Part shown: in pieces, positions 1 to 12,184 of the stretch
How the letters are laid out: every line of letters begins with the position of its first letter
Numbering within the stretch: position 1 is the stretch's first letter
DNA from: Camellia lanceoleosa
Taxonomy: Eukaryota > Streptophyta > Magnoliopsida > Ericales > Theaceae
NCBI GenBank assembly: GCA_025200525.1
Contig: CM045767.1
Coordinates: 120,402,021-120,466,020, forward strand
DNA length: 64,000 nt
Direction of reading: 5' to 3'
Program-made: the position numbers and the translations under genes
The notes under the pieces: model-generated
Database searches by the model: none
The model's input: the letters and a program-made list of their open reading frames with translations, nothing else
What the model was told of the DNA's origin: nothing

Positions 1-500
1 ATTCGCACTAGCAAGATTTATAAAGCTTTTCCGCTGGAGATCGTCAATTTATATGAAGACTCCTGATAGTGCTTTATACAGCAAGATTTATATAAAGCAG
101 AGAACTAGTCCTCATTGTTGTTCCTCCGATCACTAGTCCTCCGATGAAGATTCCTCCGTCGACAAATATCACTACCCTCGAAGGACAAATATAAAAAAAC
201 AGAGCACTAGTAAGATTTATAAAGCATTATAGCAAATATGAAAGCAAAAACAAAATGCATCAATTACATATCCACAAGCACAACTGGAAAATATTCATCA
301 TTGCTTCTCTTACTTTTTTCTTGTTTCTTCTTTATTGTCTTTATTTGTTGATCTCAATAAACTAAATCTTAAAATCTTCATACAACATTTAATGAAGAAA
401 TCCACAAAAAAAATGTATTCGGGAGCTAGGGATATGGATTCAACAAAGAATGTGTTTGATGAAATGTGAAGGAGAGAATGTCTAAGGTCTCTCAAATCAA
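1..500. other. Unassigned AT-rich DNA
   Basis: No gene is recognised. The phrase 'agcaagattta' and 'cactagtcctccgat'-like words recur within the first 220 bases, so this may be the edge of a repeat that continues outside the window. The only ORF (about 61 codons, minus strand) has no recognisable features. Confidence 0.4.
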
Positions 501-668
501 TCTAGAGAAATTTCAATCCAAACCAAAGAATTTCTCTAGACCAAACCAGAGAAAATTCAGTCCAAAGTAGAGAATTTCTCAAAACCAACCTAGAGAAAAT
601 TCAGTCCAAACCAGAGAATTTCTCTAAACCAATTCAGAGAAAATTCAGTTCAAACCAGAGAATTTCTC
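501..668. repeat. Minisatellite of 'agagaaaattcag' / 'agaatttctcta' units
   Basis: About three to four units of roughly 50 bp alternate a sense word (agagaaaattcag-tccaaacc) with a partly inverted word (agaatttctct). Related words fill 1150-1515 and 47130-48175, so the three loci probably belong to one transposon family with internal repeats. That family assignment is inference; the repetition is seen directly. Confidence 0.7.
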
Positions 669-801
669 TAGCAAGAGCAACGGTTGTTATGCACAAAAGT
701 GAAAGACAATCCCGCCAAGAAAACACAACATCTGCCTGGTCGAAAATGTGCATCTACAGATGTAAACAAAGCCAAAAAATTTTGTGAACAAAGCTGGGAC
801 C

Positions 802-933
802 ATGAATTCGTTTAGTAACTTGCTACTATGGATCTTGGGTGGAGCTTTATCTGAAGGGTTCAACTCTTTTCTTTCTATGTTTAGAGACGTGCAAGATCAA
901 GGCGGCCAAGTTTATCCAAATCTAGTCAAGTAG
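802..933 (+). CDS. Possible 43-codon small ORF or exon fragment
   Basis: An ATG at 802 opens 43 codons ending in TAG at 931-933. The predicted peptide starts with a hydrophobic stretch (SNLLLWILGG) and ends hydrophilic. It sits in the non-repetitive block between two arrays of the agagaaatt minisatellite, where base composition is less AT-rich. I do not recognise it. It could be a captured gene fragment inside a transposon, or chance. No promoter or splice site was assigned. Confidence 0.15.
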   Translation: MNSFSNLLLWILGGALSEGFNSFLSMFRDVQDQGGQVYPNLVK

Positions 934-1149
934 GAAAATCATACAACACAAAATGCTCACTAAGAATTGGAATGTTGGTTAGTCCTTGTATTTTTTGAAT
1001 GTTTAATTCTAATGTTATTGTAAAGGGTTTTGTAGAAATATTAGTTTATACATAAATGGTTGCATAAACTGGATATGGAGTAATGGTCAATAACAACAGT
1101 ATTGTTAATAAACAGAAGTTGAAATAAGAAAAGGAAAATGAAAAAAAAT

Positions 1150-1515
1150 TCTCTAGTTTGAACTCAGAGAAATTTTAATTTTCTTTGATTTGAAATCAGA
1201 GAAATTTGGTGTTTGTGATGTATAAAATTTTCTCTGTAATGTATCTAGAGAAATTTGGTATTAGAGATGTGTAAAATTTTTCTGCAATGTGTCCAGAGAA
1301 ATTTTGTGTGAGTGATGTGTAAAATTTTCTCTGTGATGTGTTCAGAGAAATTTGAAATTTTCTCTATGATATGTCCAGAGAAATTTAGAATTTTCTCTAT
1401 GATGTGTCCAGAGAAATTTGGAATTGGAATTTTTTTTGTGATATGTCCAGAGAAATTTAGAATTTTCTTTGTGATTTGTCTAGAGAAATTCACTGGATCG
1501 AATTTTCTCTAGATC
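1150..1515. repeat. Minisatellite of 'tgtccagagaaattt' units
   Basis: Eight or more units of roughly 30-40 bp share the core ccagagaaattt followed by ttctctrtgatgtg. The two overlapping ORFs here are simply translations of the repeat and are not genes. The unit is related to the array at 501-668. Confidence 0.75.
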
Positions 1516-1857
1516 GATGTTAAGGGATCTTAGATATTATGAAAATATTGAGTGTTCTTTATGCTATAAAATTTTAATACCAGAGATCTTAAAAAAAATC
1601 TCCTATTTTTTTATAATAAAAATATGAACATATGAAGATATTTTATGCATATTTATTAAAAAGTTTGAACTCAGGTAAAAAATTATAAATTTACATTATA
1701 ACTATGAAATAAATAGTTATGTATAAAAAAAATCATTTAAGATAGAACCACCTTAAATTATAAAGTCATATTCTAGTCATAAAATTACAATTAATTGAAA
1801 AAATTGATAAATTAATTAGTAAAAGCATATGATAATAATAAATTTAAACATTATGTA

Positions 1858-2293
1858 TAAATTATAGGGTAAATTATACAAATGGTCTCAATAGTTTATA
1901 CGATGTGTCAATTTGGTTTCTATTGTTTTAATTTGTTCGATTTTGTCCCTTAATTTAACGAATTGTGTCATATTGGTCCAATAAATAACGACCGTTAGGT
2001 TTGGTGGACGGAAACTTAAACGATGTGTCAATTTGGTCTTTGTAGTTTACATGATATGTTAATTTGCTCGATTTTGATAGAGACTAAATTGACATATCGT
2101 GTAAACAACAAGGACCAAATTGACATTTCGTTTGAGTTTCCGTCCACTAAATCTAACGACCATTATTTATTGGACCAATATGATACAATTCGTTAAATCA
2201 AGGAGCAAAATAAAGCAAATTAAAACAACTGAGACCAAATTGACACATCGTGTAAATTATAGGGACCATTTGCAGAATTTACCCTAAATTATA
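1858..2293. mobile_element. Hairpin MITE of the Mutator-like type with exact 9-bp target duplication
   Basis: The element proper is 1867-2284 (418 bp). The two arms, about 200 bp each, are inverted copies that meet near 2075. Ends read GGGTAAATTATACAAATGG and, inverted, GGGTAAATTCTGCAAATGG. TAAATTATA at 1858-1866 is repeated exactly at 2285-2293, the 9-bp duplication expected of Mutator-type transposition. It has no coding capacity, so it must have been moved by a MULE transposase in trans. Confidence 0.9.
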
Positions 2294-2968
2294 TCGTAGT
2301 TTATCAGATTTGATAGGTATGAACTAATTCGAGGGTTTCAATATTGGATTAAATATTAAAAATGTGCCTCAAAAATCTAGTTCGAATCAATTTTTTTACA
2401 TGAAAATTAGGGTATGTTTATTTATGAAAAATTATCCAAAGTTGATCTAGTTATATCATGGGTCGTGTTCTAACTCTAACTCTAGACTTGATCAAGAAAA
2501 ATTGATTGGTTGATTAGTATAATATTTTATAATAATGAATTTAAATCTTTAAAAAAAAAATAAAGTATCTATTATATATATATTTTTAAAAAAAATCAAA
2601 GATTGGACCAAGCTATAGCTCATGACTATGTTTTAACCTAAAAAATGTAATAGACAATAAAAATTTATTCCGAAAATGAGTGTATGATATAAATTTAAAA
2701 TTAGGGAGATGTAAGTCGCGCTCACAACATATATATATCATTTTTTTTTTTTTTGTGCAGTTTTTTTTTTTTTTTTAAGTCAAAGTGAAGTTGTATGTCA
2801 AATTTATTAATTTAAATTTTAAACTTTTCAATAACATTATGACATGGATAGTTGAAATTTTTGACCATTTAATAAATTATGATTAACAATTCAAAACAAA
2901 TTTAAATATTTTAAAATTATATATGATTCAATTTTTTTTTGAATTTGTTTTTAAAATTTAAAATTAAA
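2294..2968. other. AT-rich intergenic DNA
   Basis: No gene or well-bounded element is seen. There are poly-T runs near 2740-2778. Confidence 0.4.
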
Positions 2969-3650
2969 GATTTGTTTGAGATGTGGATTGCCTTTTTAAC
3001 TTTTTAACTATTTTAGCTTGGGCTAAAAAATTCTGTTTGGGATAGACTTTTTGATTTTTTTGAATTTTGTGAGAGAAAAAATGAAATAATTATAATTTGA
3101 ATGTGACGTTTTGTCTTATTAGGCTTTTAGTTTATTTTGTCTTTTTGTGGCTAAAAAAAAAAAAAAAAAAAACCCCAAAAATTTGGCATGCCAATATAGC
3201 CAACTTCTTTGTGCTGGGACTTTTTTAGCTTCGTTTGGTTTGGATTTTTTTGGTTTTTTTGAATTTTGTAAGAGAAAAAATGTGATAATTATAGGTTTGA
3301 TGTAATATTTTGTTTTATTAACTTATTTAGTCTATTTAATCTATTTTGTCATTTTGTGGTTTTTTAATGATAGCTAAACCATGGTTATATTTAGCCTTCG
3401 TTTGAAGATGTTGATTAATTTTTTAGCTTTTTGGCTTTTTCAGCCTAAGGCAAAAAAATCTTATTTGGCATGGGCTTTTCAGTTTTTTTGAATTTTGTGA
3501 GAGTAAAAAATAAAATAATTATGGTTTAGATGTGATATTTTATTTTATTAACTTTTTAAGCCTATTTTATCTTGTTGTGACTAAAATAACAAAAAAAAAA
3601 AAAAAAAAAAAAAGCCCAGGCCAAATATAGCCATAGTTTAGACATAACTA
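2969..3650. repeat. Three tandem diverged copies of a roughly 165-260 bp repeat
   Basis: Copies lie at about 2969-3228, 3229-3394 and 3395-3650. Each begins with a 'cttcgtttg'-like word, then has a shared core (gaattttgtgagagaaaaaa, then aataattat, then a gatgtgatattttattttatta-like stretch, then ttttgtggctaaa), and two end in poly-A before 'ccaaatatagcc'. More diverged relatives occur at 11945-12130 and 13440-13600. I read these as remnants of a MITE family. Confidence 0.6.
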
Positions 3651-3681
3651 AAAAAATAGAGTTAATTACCTAAAAGTCATA

Positions 3682-5889
3682 TTTAATGTAACGCTCTCAA
3701 AATAATAACATTAAACCCACAATATAGACATGCATTGATATATAAAAGATCCACATTCTTCTATTCATCAGAGTTTCATTACAAAAAGTATTACATGTTA
3801 ACAACAAAAGGAAATGCCCTAAGGGCTTACAGCTTTCCAAGTTAACACTTAGTTACAAAAAGAGAGCACTAGCTCAATTACACCTTAAGCCCCTGACTTG
3901 AATTTACATGTAATACATCAAAAGAAAATAGACAACAAAAAGTCTGTCAGTCTCAAGCCTCCCAAGCTATGTCCTTGGAGGTGGCATGCTACCTGTACCT
4001 GAAAATGATATTCCCATAAAGGGTGAGCTACAGCTCAGTAGAAATATACTAAACTAACTATGAACAATGACTAAAAGATTAGCAGTTGACAGATGGCCAA
4101 CACAACTATATCCACATATCTCGCTTTACCATTTCATGACCTATAAGTCCATGTAACAATTCAATTTCCATTTCTTTTCAATTCTCAATTTATAACCCTG
4201 TCTCAGAATCTGGCCAAACAACTTATATAAGACTATAGCTTATATTAAATGTTTTCCCATCTCATAATAGATAAGCATATTAGCTGTATCACACTTCCAA
4301 AGATATGCATAGGAGCACTATCACACTTCCAAAGATAAGCATATGAGCTGTATCTATGGAGTCCATCCCCTATCTCCTCCCAAACAATATCCGGTTTAGA
4401 GGTCCATCCCCTATCATCCCCTAAACCGTAGAGTACATTCCCTATCTTCTCCAACACAACACAATGCATATAAACAATAATTATACACATCACAAATCAA
4501 TACATAAAGTTAATGTATTCTTTCAACTGTCATACTCAATGACACATTCCAGTGATTAGTTTTAGTTTGCCTAATCATCATGCATTGTCTACAACAATCA
4601 AGACTATCCTCCACCGATAGCCCAAAGCAGTTATTTCTAAACAGAAAATAAATGTGCAGAATGGATAATATATCAACATTTCAATTCGGTAAGTGATAAA
4701 TAACCCAACTACACTCTTTCATCCCATACACTTCCAATCTCAACATTTCCAATTCAATTCCTCATTTCTCACAATTAATTATACCAACTAATTAGTCAAT
4801 GTAATTAAGGCATTTTTCATAATTACCATCTCAACCCTTAGGGTTCTATTTTTATCAATGACTCAACATTAATTTCATTTCTTCATGCTAAATATGCATA
4901 TAGGTTCATTATAAATAAAACCTTAACTTTTGTAAAATTACACAAAGGCCCAAAGTTTTCTCAAAATTACAAAACAACCCCCAACGTATCAAAATACTAA
5001 AATTTAAAGACAAAATCCATAAAGAGGAGTAAGATATCCCTACTTCAAAGTTTGAGCTCACAAGGAGATGAAGACTCAACGACCCACGTGCTCCAAATCC
5101 AAAGATTTTCAGATCAAATCGAAGCCCTCAACACCCTCTATCTTTTTAATAAAGGACTTAGGGTAGGAAATCACCCTAGGTAGATCAAATCTTAGAGAGA
5201 GAGTAAGTTTAGAGAGAGAGTCTCGAATTTTAGGGTTTGAAAATGAAAAGTGGATGAAAAAGTGATTTTGAAATCATTGATATAAACAAAGCTCGGCGAA
5301 GGCTTGGTCGCTCGAGCGACCAGACACAGAAAACCCTCGCTCGATCCAAGAAAGTTTTGATCGAGCCAACAACCTAGAAGTTCGCTCGAGCGAAGGAAAG
5401 CTCGCTCGAATCAAGAACTCAAACCTTCAGGTCTGCAACTAGACGCACACTCGAGCGACAAACTTTTCGCTCGAGTGAAGACCGAACCAGATCGCTCGAG
5501 CGAAGGAAAGCTCGCTCGAGCCAAAAACTACAGCTCTCAGGTCCAACTGAGACGCAGACGCATGCTCGAGCGAAGAAGACCTGGCTCGAGCCACCAGACA
5601 CAAAACTCTACTCTCGCTCGAGCGACCCAACCCTGGATCGAGCGAAAGGCCGATGACAGAAGCTCGCTCAAGCGAAGAACCTCTCGCTCGAGCGAAGACC
5701 CAAAATTCTGGGCGGCAACACTTGGTTCCCAAATACAACCAACCTGTAACAAACCTGCCCAACACATCCTATAACTCAACTACAATGTAGGAAATGATGT
5801 AAACAAGACAATAATCAACTACTAACATCCACGGATACACGTCCGGATCACTGTACAACAAAGGGTAAACCCAGGATCGCTATATTTAA
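3682..5889 (+). mobile_element. Solo LTR, copy 1, with non-canonical TG...TATA ends
   Basis: The element is 3687-5884 (2198 bp), starting TGTAACGCTCTC and ending GGATCGCTATA. TTTAA at 3682-3686 is repeated exactly at 5885-5889, a 5-bp duplication typical of LTR-retrotransposon integration. It has no gag or pol. The same termini occur at 39029-41054 (same orientation) and 43574-46023 (inverted). LTRs ending TGTA or TATA rather than TG...CA are known as rare non-canonical classes. I infer a solo LTR because no partner LTR or internal domain is present; a non-autonomous element is the alternative. Confidence 0.7.
5285..5705. repeat. Array of the 11-bp palindrome CGCTCGAGCGA in solo LTR copy 1
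   Basis: About a dozen exact or near copies of CGCTCGAGCGA lie 15-45 bp apart, often in pairs joined by 'aggaaag'. It is a GC-rich island in AT-rich DNA. The overlapping ORFs on both strands (rich in Arg, Ser, Leu, Glu) are translations of the palindrome, not genes. Confidence 0.85.
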
Positions 5890-6940
5890 AAATGTTATGG
5901 TAGCTCAGGTTCTGTCTAAGATTTTTTAAACCAATAAGTCCTATTTAGTAAAACTGAAAATATTATCAGTTTTTTTCATTTTTAAAATTAAGAACATTAT
6001 CAATTATATATAGTAATATTTCAGATAATTGTTTTACTAACTAATTAAAAAAAACAAAGGATGAGGTTAAACGTTTTTGTCTTTTAACTTATTGGTTTGA
6101 TTTCAACTATCCAATAAAATCGAGAACATTATCAGTTTTTTCAATTTTAAAAACTGAGAATATTATAAAATTTTTCTTTTTTTTTTCTCCAATTTTGCAC
6201 ATCAATTTTCATCATCATGCTTCTTTATAAACACAAAAAATTCCAGCTTTACACAAAAAAATAATTCAATTTTTTCTAAATTTTTTTTTTAGTGCACATA
6301 TTTTTTTTTTTTTAGTTTTTTCAGCTTGAAAGGTGATATTTTAAAATTTTGAAAATCAAAATAAATATTAAATTATTATGTTTCTTTAGAGATAAATTAT
6401 AAATGATGAACAATAATTATTTGAAAAGTAATTCTGACTATTAAAAATTTAATAAAATTTGAAAATCTAAAAAATCTTAGGTTGTATTTGGTAGAGATTT
6501 CTAAATATTATTTGAGAGTAGGAGTTGTATTTTGAGTTTGTAAGTTTTAGAATTATAATTTGAGTGCGAAAATTTTTTTTAGTAAAAGAGTTTTGAAAAA
6601 AGTTTTGAATTGAGTGAAAATTTTTTTATGTGATATATGATATTTGATACAAAAACTTATAACTCATAACCAAACATACATTCAAAATTCTATTAAAATA
6701 CATAAAAGAATTTAAAAAATTCGAAAAATATTTTTTTCGAATATATAAAAATTAACATATGTCAATTGTAAAATAATAATAATAATAAAAAATAAAATAA
6801 AATTGTATTGTATTGTTCCGGTCAACCGGCCAGACGACTGGTGGGACATCCGGTAGGACGGCCGGTTAGGCCAAGTTTCAAAAAATAAAAATAAAAATAA
6901 AAATTGCGCCTCACACGGAATTTTCTGTAGAGTTTTCTAA
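5890..6940. other. AT-rich intergenic DNA with a short CCGG-rich patch
   Basis: No gene is seen. A GC-rich patch at about 6818-6876 repeats 'ccggt' and 'ggccgg' words in partly inverted order. The rest is low-complexity A/T. Confidence 0.4.
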
Positions 6941-8008
6941 GGTGCCGTTTGATAGCACTTACGTTTTCTGTTTATATTTACAAAAATTTTAAAAACTCAA
7001 ATAAAAATTTGTTTGGTAAAATTTTTGATTTATAAATTAGTGGTCTCAGTTTATAAATTTGGCCAAAAAAAATACAAAAAATATATTTCCGTTTTGAGTT
7101 TTGAGTTTTTTTTTTTTTTTTGTCACCCAACACTAACCAACACCCGCCACCATTTTCCGCCACCATCACCCATTACCCATCCCCCACCACCACCTACTAC
7201 TACCACTCACCAGCCATCACCAGCCACCTGCCACCCATTCACCACCACCACCCATCCCTCGCCACCGCCACCACCACCCACCTCCTATCCACCTATCACT
7301 CGTTACTACCATCTACCGCCTGCAACTACCACCCGCCACCTACTTACCACCACCACTCACCAGCCGCTTGCCACGACTTGCCACCCACCACCACCAGCCA
7401 CTTGCCACCCACCCGCCACCACCACCACCACCACCACCACCCATCCGCCACTCACCACTACTACCACCACCTACCACCACCACCCGTCATCCACTACCCA
7501 CCACCCACTACCCGCCATCGTCACTCACCCATCCACTATCACCACCCATCACCCATCCGCCACCACTCGTCATCTGCCACCCACCTGCCACCACCACCAG
7601 CCACCGCCATTACCACTGCCACTTCCACCACCCACTCGTTACCACCCACCACCCGCCACCGTCACCCACCCATCCACCACCACCACCCGCCATCCGCCAC
7701 CCACCCACCACCCGCCACCACCACTCACTCGCTACCACTCACCACTTGTCACCGTCACCCACTCACTCGCCACCACCCACCACCCACCACCACTAGCTAC
7801 CCACCATCCACCATCACCACTTTCTACCACCGTCTTCCGTCGCCACTTGCCACCACTTGTCATTTCTCACTTTTTTTTATATTTTTAAATTTTTTCAATT
7901 ACTAAAAAATGCGTTTGTAGTTTATGTTTTTCTAAAAATAAACAAAAACTAGTTTATAAAATTTTTGTAAATATAAACTGAAATCTAAACGTTACCAAAC
8001 ACATCCTA
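6941..8008. mobile_element. Inverted-repeat element carrying a CCACCA-type tract
   Basis: The left end (ggtgccgtttgatagcactt, then tttatatttacaaaaatttt) is matched in inverted order by the right end (tttgtaaatataaactg, then aacgttaccaaacacatcc). The inverted repeats are roughly 60 bp. The centre is the cytosine-rich tract at 7130-7860. I could not find a convincing target-site duplication, so superfamily is open (hAT- or Mutator-like are possible). Confidence 0.6.
7130..7860 (+). repeat. Degenerate (CCACCA/CCATCA/CCACCC)n tract, about 730 bp
   Basis: The plus strand is almost free of G and built of CCACCA, CCATCA, CCGCCA and CCCACC words. All three plus frames stay open for long distances, giving apparent Pro/Thr/His-rich proteins of up to 291 codons. 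These are by-products of the repeat: three overlapping frames are equally open, there is no start context, and one 'protein' begins in the flanking inverted repeat. Confidence 0.85.
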
Positions 8009-8289
8009 GATGTTGTGAAAATATAATTTGAACATCCTATTCAAACATCATATTAGAATGTGTAAGTAGAATAATAGTTTGAAAATTGTTCCAAACACGG
8101 CCTTGGATCTCATTTGGCAACATTCTGTTTTAGCCAAAAGTTAAAAAGTCACTGTAAGTTGTTACATTATTCTCTCTATTTTTTTTATATATTTTTATAA
8201 AAAATAAAAAAATTATTAGGTCTTAATTAAAATTTAATAAAATATAAATTTATAAATTAAGAGTGATAAATTATTTTATTTTATTGCTA

Positions 8290-8680
8290 TTTTAATCCCC
8301 ATAGGTAATAAGGGGGAGAGGGAGAGCTATGGTTAACAGGAGTAGAGTAGGGTGAGGGAGGGGATTTTTTCCGATGGGAAAGGAGATCAGCATCTGGTGC
8401 TATCATTAGGGGAAGAGAGAGAGAGAGAGAGAGGGGGAGTGAGTTCCCGAGAGAGAGAGAGAGAGGAGTGGGCCCCAGTAAAAAGGAAGGCGAAGGGGAA
8501 AGTGGGGGGGACTGTAGTCCGGGTTTCGCGGCACAAGGAGACGAGTCTGATGGTGACTCGACCTTTCTCTCTCTCCCTTCCCGACCCCTTACTTGTCAGC
8601 GATACGTTACGTCTTGTTTTGCTTTCAATTTCGTCCCCCCCACGCTCTCTCTCTCTCTCTCCATGTACTATACACATGGA
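8290..8680. repeat. GA- and CT-rich microsatellite region with GC-rich core
   Basis: (GA)n runs lie at about 8415-8434 and 8449-8465, and (CT)n at about 8645-8661, flanking a more GC-rich, non-repetitive core (8470-8640). Such purine/pyrimidine blocks are common near plant promoters and leaders, but no gene follows. The overlapping ORFs on both strands are not credible. Confidence 0.5.
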
Positions 8681-10190
8681 TATATACAGATCCTTCTCTA
8701 TGATTTTAAATTTAATGATAATAAAGATTCTTATAAAATATAACTTTTAAAATGATTTCAATTATTCATATCACTGTTAGATATAATTTTTAAAAAAATT
8801 TAAATACATTAATAATAAATACATCAGTAATAAGAATCATAGAAACCCTCTTTTTATAAGGTTAAGTTTAGCTACTATAAAATAATTTATTTTTTTATTT
8901 TTTTTATCATATCATCTCTCTATTTTTTTACGCTTCAAACTTTTAAAAATCTCAAACATTTTCTTTTTAAATTCTAGGTTAAAAAGTACACCTACGAAAA
9001 AAACTCTATACAGACCCCCCCCCCCCCTCCCCAAGTTCTTTTGACCAATTCTGTTTTGACTTTTTTAACCCTTTTTGAAAATTACTGCATGCTCTATTCT
9101 AAGGAGAAATTCTTAGGTTCTAAGGGTAGGGATTTTGCAAATTGGGTGGAATGATTATTCGTCATCTGTATAAATTTAAATAGATTAAAAAATATTAATT
9201 TATATTGCAGACTGTGTGGATTAACGAATGAATATGAATTGATTTAATGGTTTAAATTTTATTATTTTTAATATTTTTTATTAATTTTTTATTCTTCATT
9301 TTTGTAATAAAAATAAAAATAAAAATTTAATTTTCATATTTCATAAATAATAAATATAATTACTAAAGCATAAAACATAACATCATTTTTTTAAAGGTAT
9401 AAACCGATCGAATTAGGTCTAGTGACTTTCCATCCATAATCCATTCGAATTTAGATTGATTGAAAAAAATTTATCCGCATCCCTCTACTTAAACCATTAA
9501 AATCATTTATTTTGTGACAGATTAGTTGGGCCATTCAATTTTGATAGATCTTGTGGATACTTGTCCACCCCTAACTAAGAGGATTTTCACCTTTCTCCAA
9601 TAGTGATTTTTGTTAATTTCATTTATTTAATCAGACATGTTGCTCGAAAATGAAAAATTACAAATGTCATAATATGATTTTTATTGATTAAAATAGTAAA
9701 TTTTTTAGTTAGTTTTGAAAGATAAGTATCACCTCAAAATGATGTGGAACATTGCTCAAAAATTACCAAATAACTTGTCAAATTAGAGAAGAGCATGATT
9801 AGATTTCAGAATAAATCAAAGATCAAATTATTATTTATGATCTTATAAAATTTAAAATCTAATCAAACTGAAGCATAAAACAAGGTTCAAATCATCAAGT
9901 ACAATTTACTTCTTTTAAGTATCAAGATTAAATTAAATCAAAATGTATAATTTGATTTGGATGAGACCAATTTATGGTTTTTTTTTTTTTTTTTTTGTGG
10001 GTTCAACCATATAAAACTGTTAATTATTAGGAGAGCTTTATTTAAAAGTGAAACATATATTAAGACTCTCAATATTTCAACATTTTGTATTTCTTAAAGT
10101 GATAATCCTTAGGACTATATCTAACCCATTCATTTATTTCATAAATTTAAAATTCAAATTCCATAATCTAAAATTCTAGGAATAATTACT
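8681..10190. other. AT-rich intergenic DNA
   Basis: No gene is recognised. A C-run lies at about 9016-9032, and a T-run at about 9978-9997. Fragments resembling plant gene-poor spacer only. Confidence 0.4.
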
Positions 10191-10194
10191 GCAC

Positions 10195-10520
10195 ACAAAA
10201 AAAATTTAAGGTTTGAGCCTTGTAATAAAATAAAATTTTAATTTTATTAATCTAAATCCTAATTTATTTATTTAGTTTTAATCCAAATCATTCGTCTATT
10301 TTTTATTAGTTAATATTGACATAAAAATAATATTTTAATTATTAAACTTTGTATAAGTATATACAAAATGTTTAAAATATTATTTTTATTAAATTTAAAG
10401 AATAATATATTTTTTTTATCAATTTTAATTAACAAAAATAAATAATAATTTAAATTAAAAACAAATAATAATTTATAATTTAAATTGATAAAATTAAAAA
10501 TTAAAATTTTTTTTTTCCTC
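10195..10520. mobile_element. Foldback MITE, same family as 46775-47120
   Basis: The left side (aaggtttgagccttgtaat, then ttttaattttatta) is partly repeated in inverse at the right end (aattgataaaattaaaaatt). The same arrangement and wording (agctttgagtcttgttat ... ttaattttatcaatttaaac) occur at 46775-47120. The elements lack coding capacity. Ends are approximate and no target duplication was confirmed. Confidence 0.5.
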
Positions 10521-11944
10521 CTAAATGTTTATGTGGGCATAGAAAGGAGAGAAATAAGGGTATTTTTGGAAAGGTAAAATGTTGATTGTGACACATCAAA
10601 CATATTGTAAAATTGAGGGAGATCCTCCCCAATCTCCAGACTGACCCCACTTCTGAAAAAGTTTGGTTTTTTTTTTTATTATCAGTGGTAGCTAGTAGTA
10701 GCTTAGGCGAATTTCAATGCTGAATGGAAAATTTTACAAAATTTGAATTTGATAATGTTTTTTCAATATTAAAATTAAATTTTTTATTATATCTTTTTAT
10801 ATTTTTAATTATTCAAGGGGATATTCGGGTATGTGTCTTGAAAGTTGTTTAGGCATAAACAAAAAAAAAGTCGTTAAAATTACTATGGAGTGAACCTCTA
10901 TGTTCATTCCTGTAATAAATTTAACAAAAATGATTAAGACCTCCACTTTTTCTCCACTTCCACCATCTCCACACAGGTGGGGGGTTGGTGATTGGAAGAA
11001 AAAAAAATAAAATAAAAAAAAGATTTGACCAATCACAGTGGACCGGGGTCCTGGGGTTGAACCCCAATAGGGATTCGGGGCATTTTCCTAAATTTAAATT
11101 TGATAAAAAAATGACAAATTCCGTTTATTTAATGGGAAGCTCTGTTCATTTAATGAAAATTTTAATTTTAATTTTATTTGATATGAGTTTGGTAAAAAAA
11201 AATAGAAAAGCTCATTTGGATCTTTTCATCTAAAAATTTGATGAAGTATCTGATTTTTTTTTTTTTTTTATGGGAGATGCCCTTAGTGAGGGGCCATTCC
11301 AACAGTGGTCTAACATCCTCCGTATCTCAGCACCCTATGATGATAACCTACCATCATCCAAAACATTAAGGATTAATTTAGGATAGTTATAAATTAGTTT
11401 ACTGTTTAAAAATAAATTAATATCACAAAATAATTTATTTGATATATTTTAATTTTTTTATTTTTAAAGTGATTAAAATAAATTTTTAGCAAAAAATAGA
11501 CTTGCTAGATGAACTAAAACCCTTTATTTATATTTTCCCCCCTTTTAACCAAAAACAAAAAAAAACTTTATTTTTTGTGACAAAATAAGTTTTTTTGACC
11601 AACATTTTTAAGCCTATGCCAAATGAAGCTTGATACAAGAGTCATGTTACAAATAATTTATCGAGTCGTCATTTATCTAAAAATAATGTTAAAATAATTA
11701 GAATTTTCACTTATATTTTTACACAATTTCACTTATGTCTATACATGTTTATACATAAATCAAGATTAATTTAATACCATAGCCATGTTTATTGTAATTT
11801 ATTGAAATTATATATTATTTTTTTATTTCAAAATTTTATTAATTTATACTTATTATGATTTTCGTTTATAGTTTATGAAATAAAAATTATAAGGACTATC
11901 AATAAGAAACATAAAATATTAAAATATTCATAATTTCAACAAAA
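10521..11944. other. AT-rich intergenic DNA
   Basis: Short ORFs at about 10809-11233 on both strands overlap each other and show no known domain. Nothing else is recognised. Confidence 0.4.
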
Positions 11945-12130
11945 TTTTAAGAGCTCGTTTTGATATGGGTTGATTTTTTGATTTTTTTAGCTTGAGATTA
12001 AAAAGTTTCGTTTGGAATAAATTTTTTAATTTTTTTTGATTTTTGTAAAAAAAAATAAAATAATTATAAATTAAATGTGATATTTTATTTTATATGACTA
12101 TTTTAATTCAAATTGCCTTTCCAAACGAGT
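11945..12130 (+). repeat. Dispersed copy of the 2969-3650 repeat family
   Basis: It contains gattttttgatttttttagc, then an aataattataaattaaatgtgatattt-like stretch, matching the core of the tandem copies at 2969-3650. It begins 'gctcgttttgatatggg' and ends 'ccaaacgagttc', suggesting short inverted ends. Confidence 0.5.
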
Positions 12131-12184
12131 TCTGAATTTATGTTAAAATATTTTTATATATTTTTCAACATCAATAATAGCTTT

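Noticed and set aside
5419..5779. Several overlapping ORFs on both strands, Arg/Ser/Leu/Glu-rich
   Set aside because: Translations of the CGCTCGAGCGA palindrome array; equal openness on both strands shows it is composition.
3682..5889. Reading the TATA-ended family as a DNA transposon with TATAGCG/TATAACG inverted ends
   Set aside because: The inverted match is only about 7-10 bp and the target duplication is 5 bp, both fitting an LTR better; not fully excluded.
7013..7905. Three overlapping plus-strand ORFs of 142-291 codons rich in Pro, Thr, His
   Set aside because: They are readings of one CCACCA-type repeat in all three frames; a G-poor strand has few stops. No coding signal is specific to one frame.
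8352..8750. ORFs of 91-132 codons on both strands
   Set aside because: They run through GA and CT microsatellites and have no domain or splice context.
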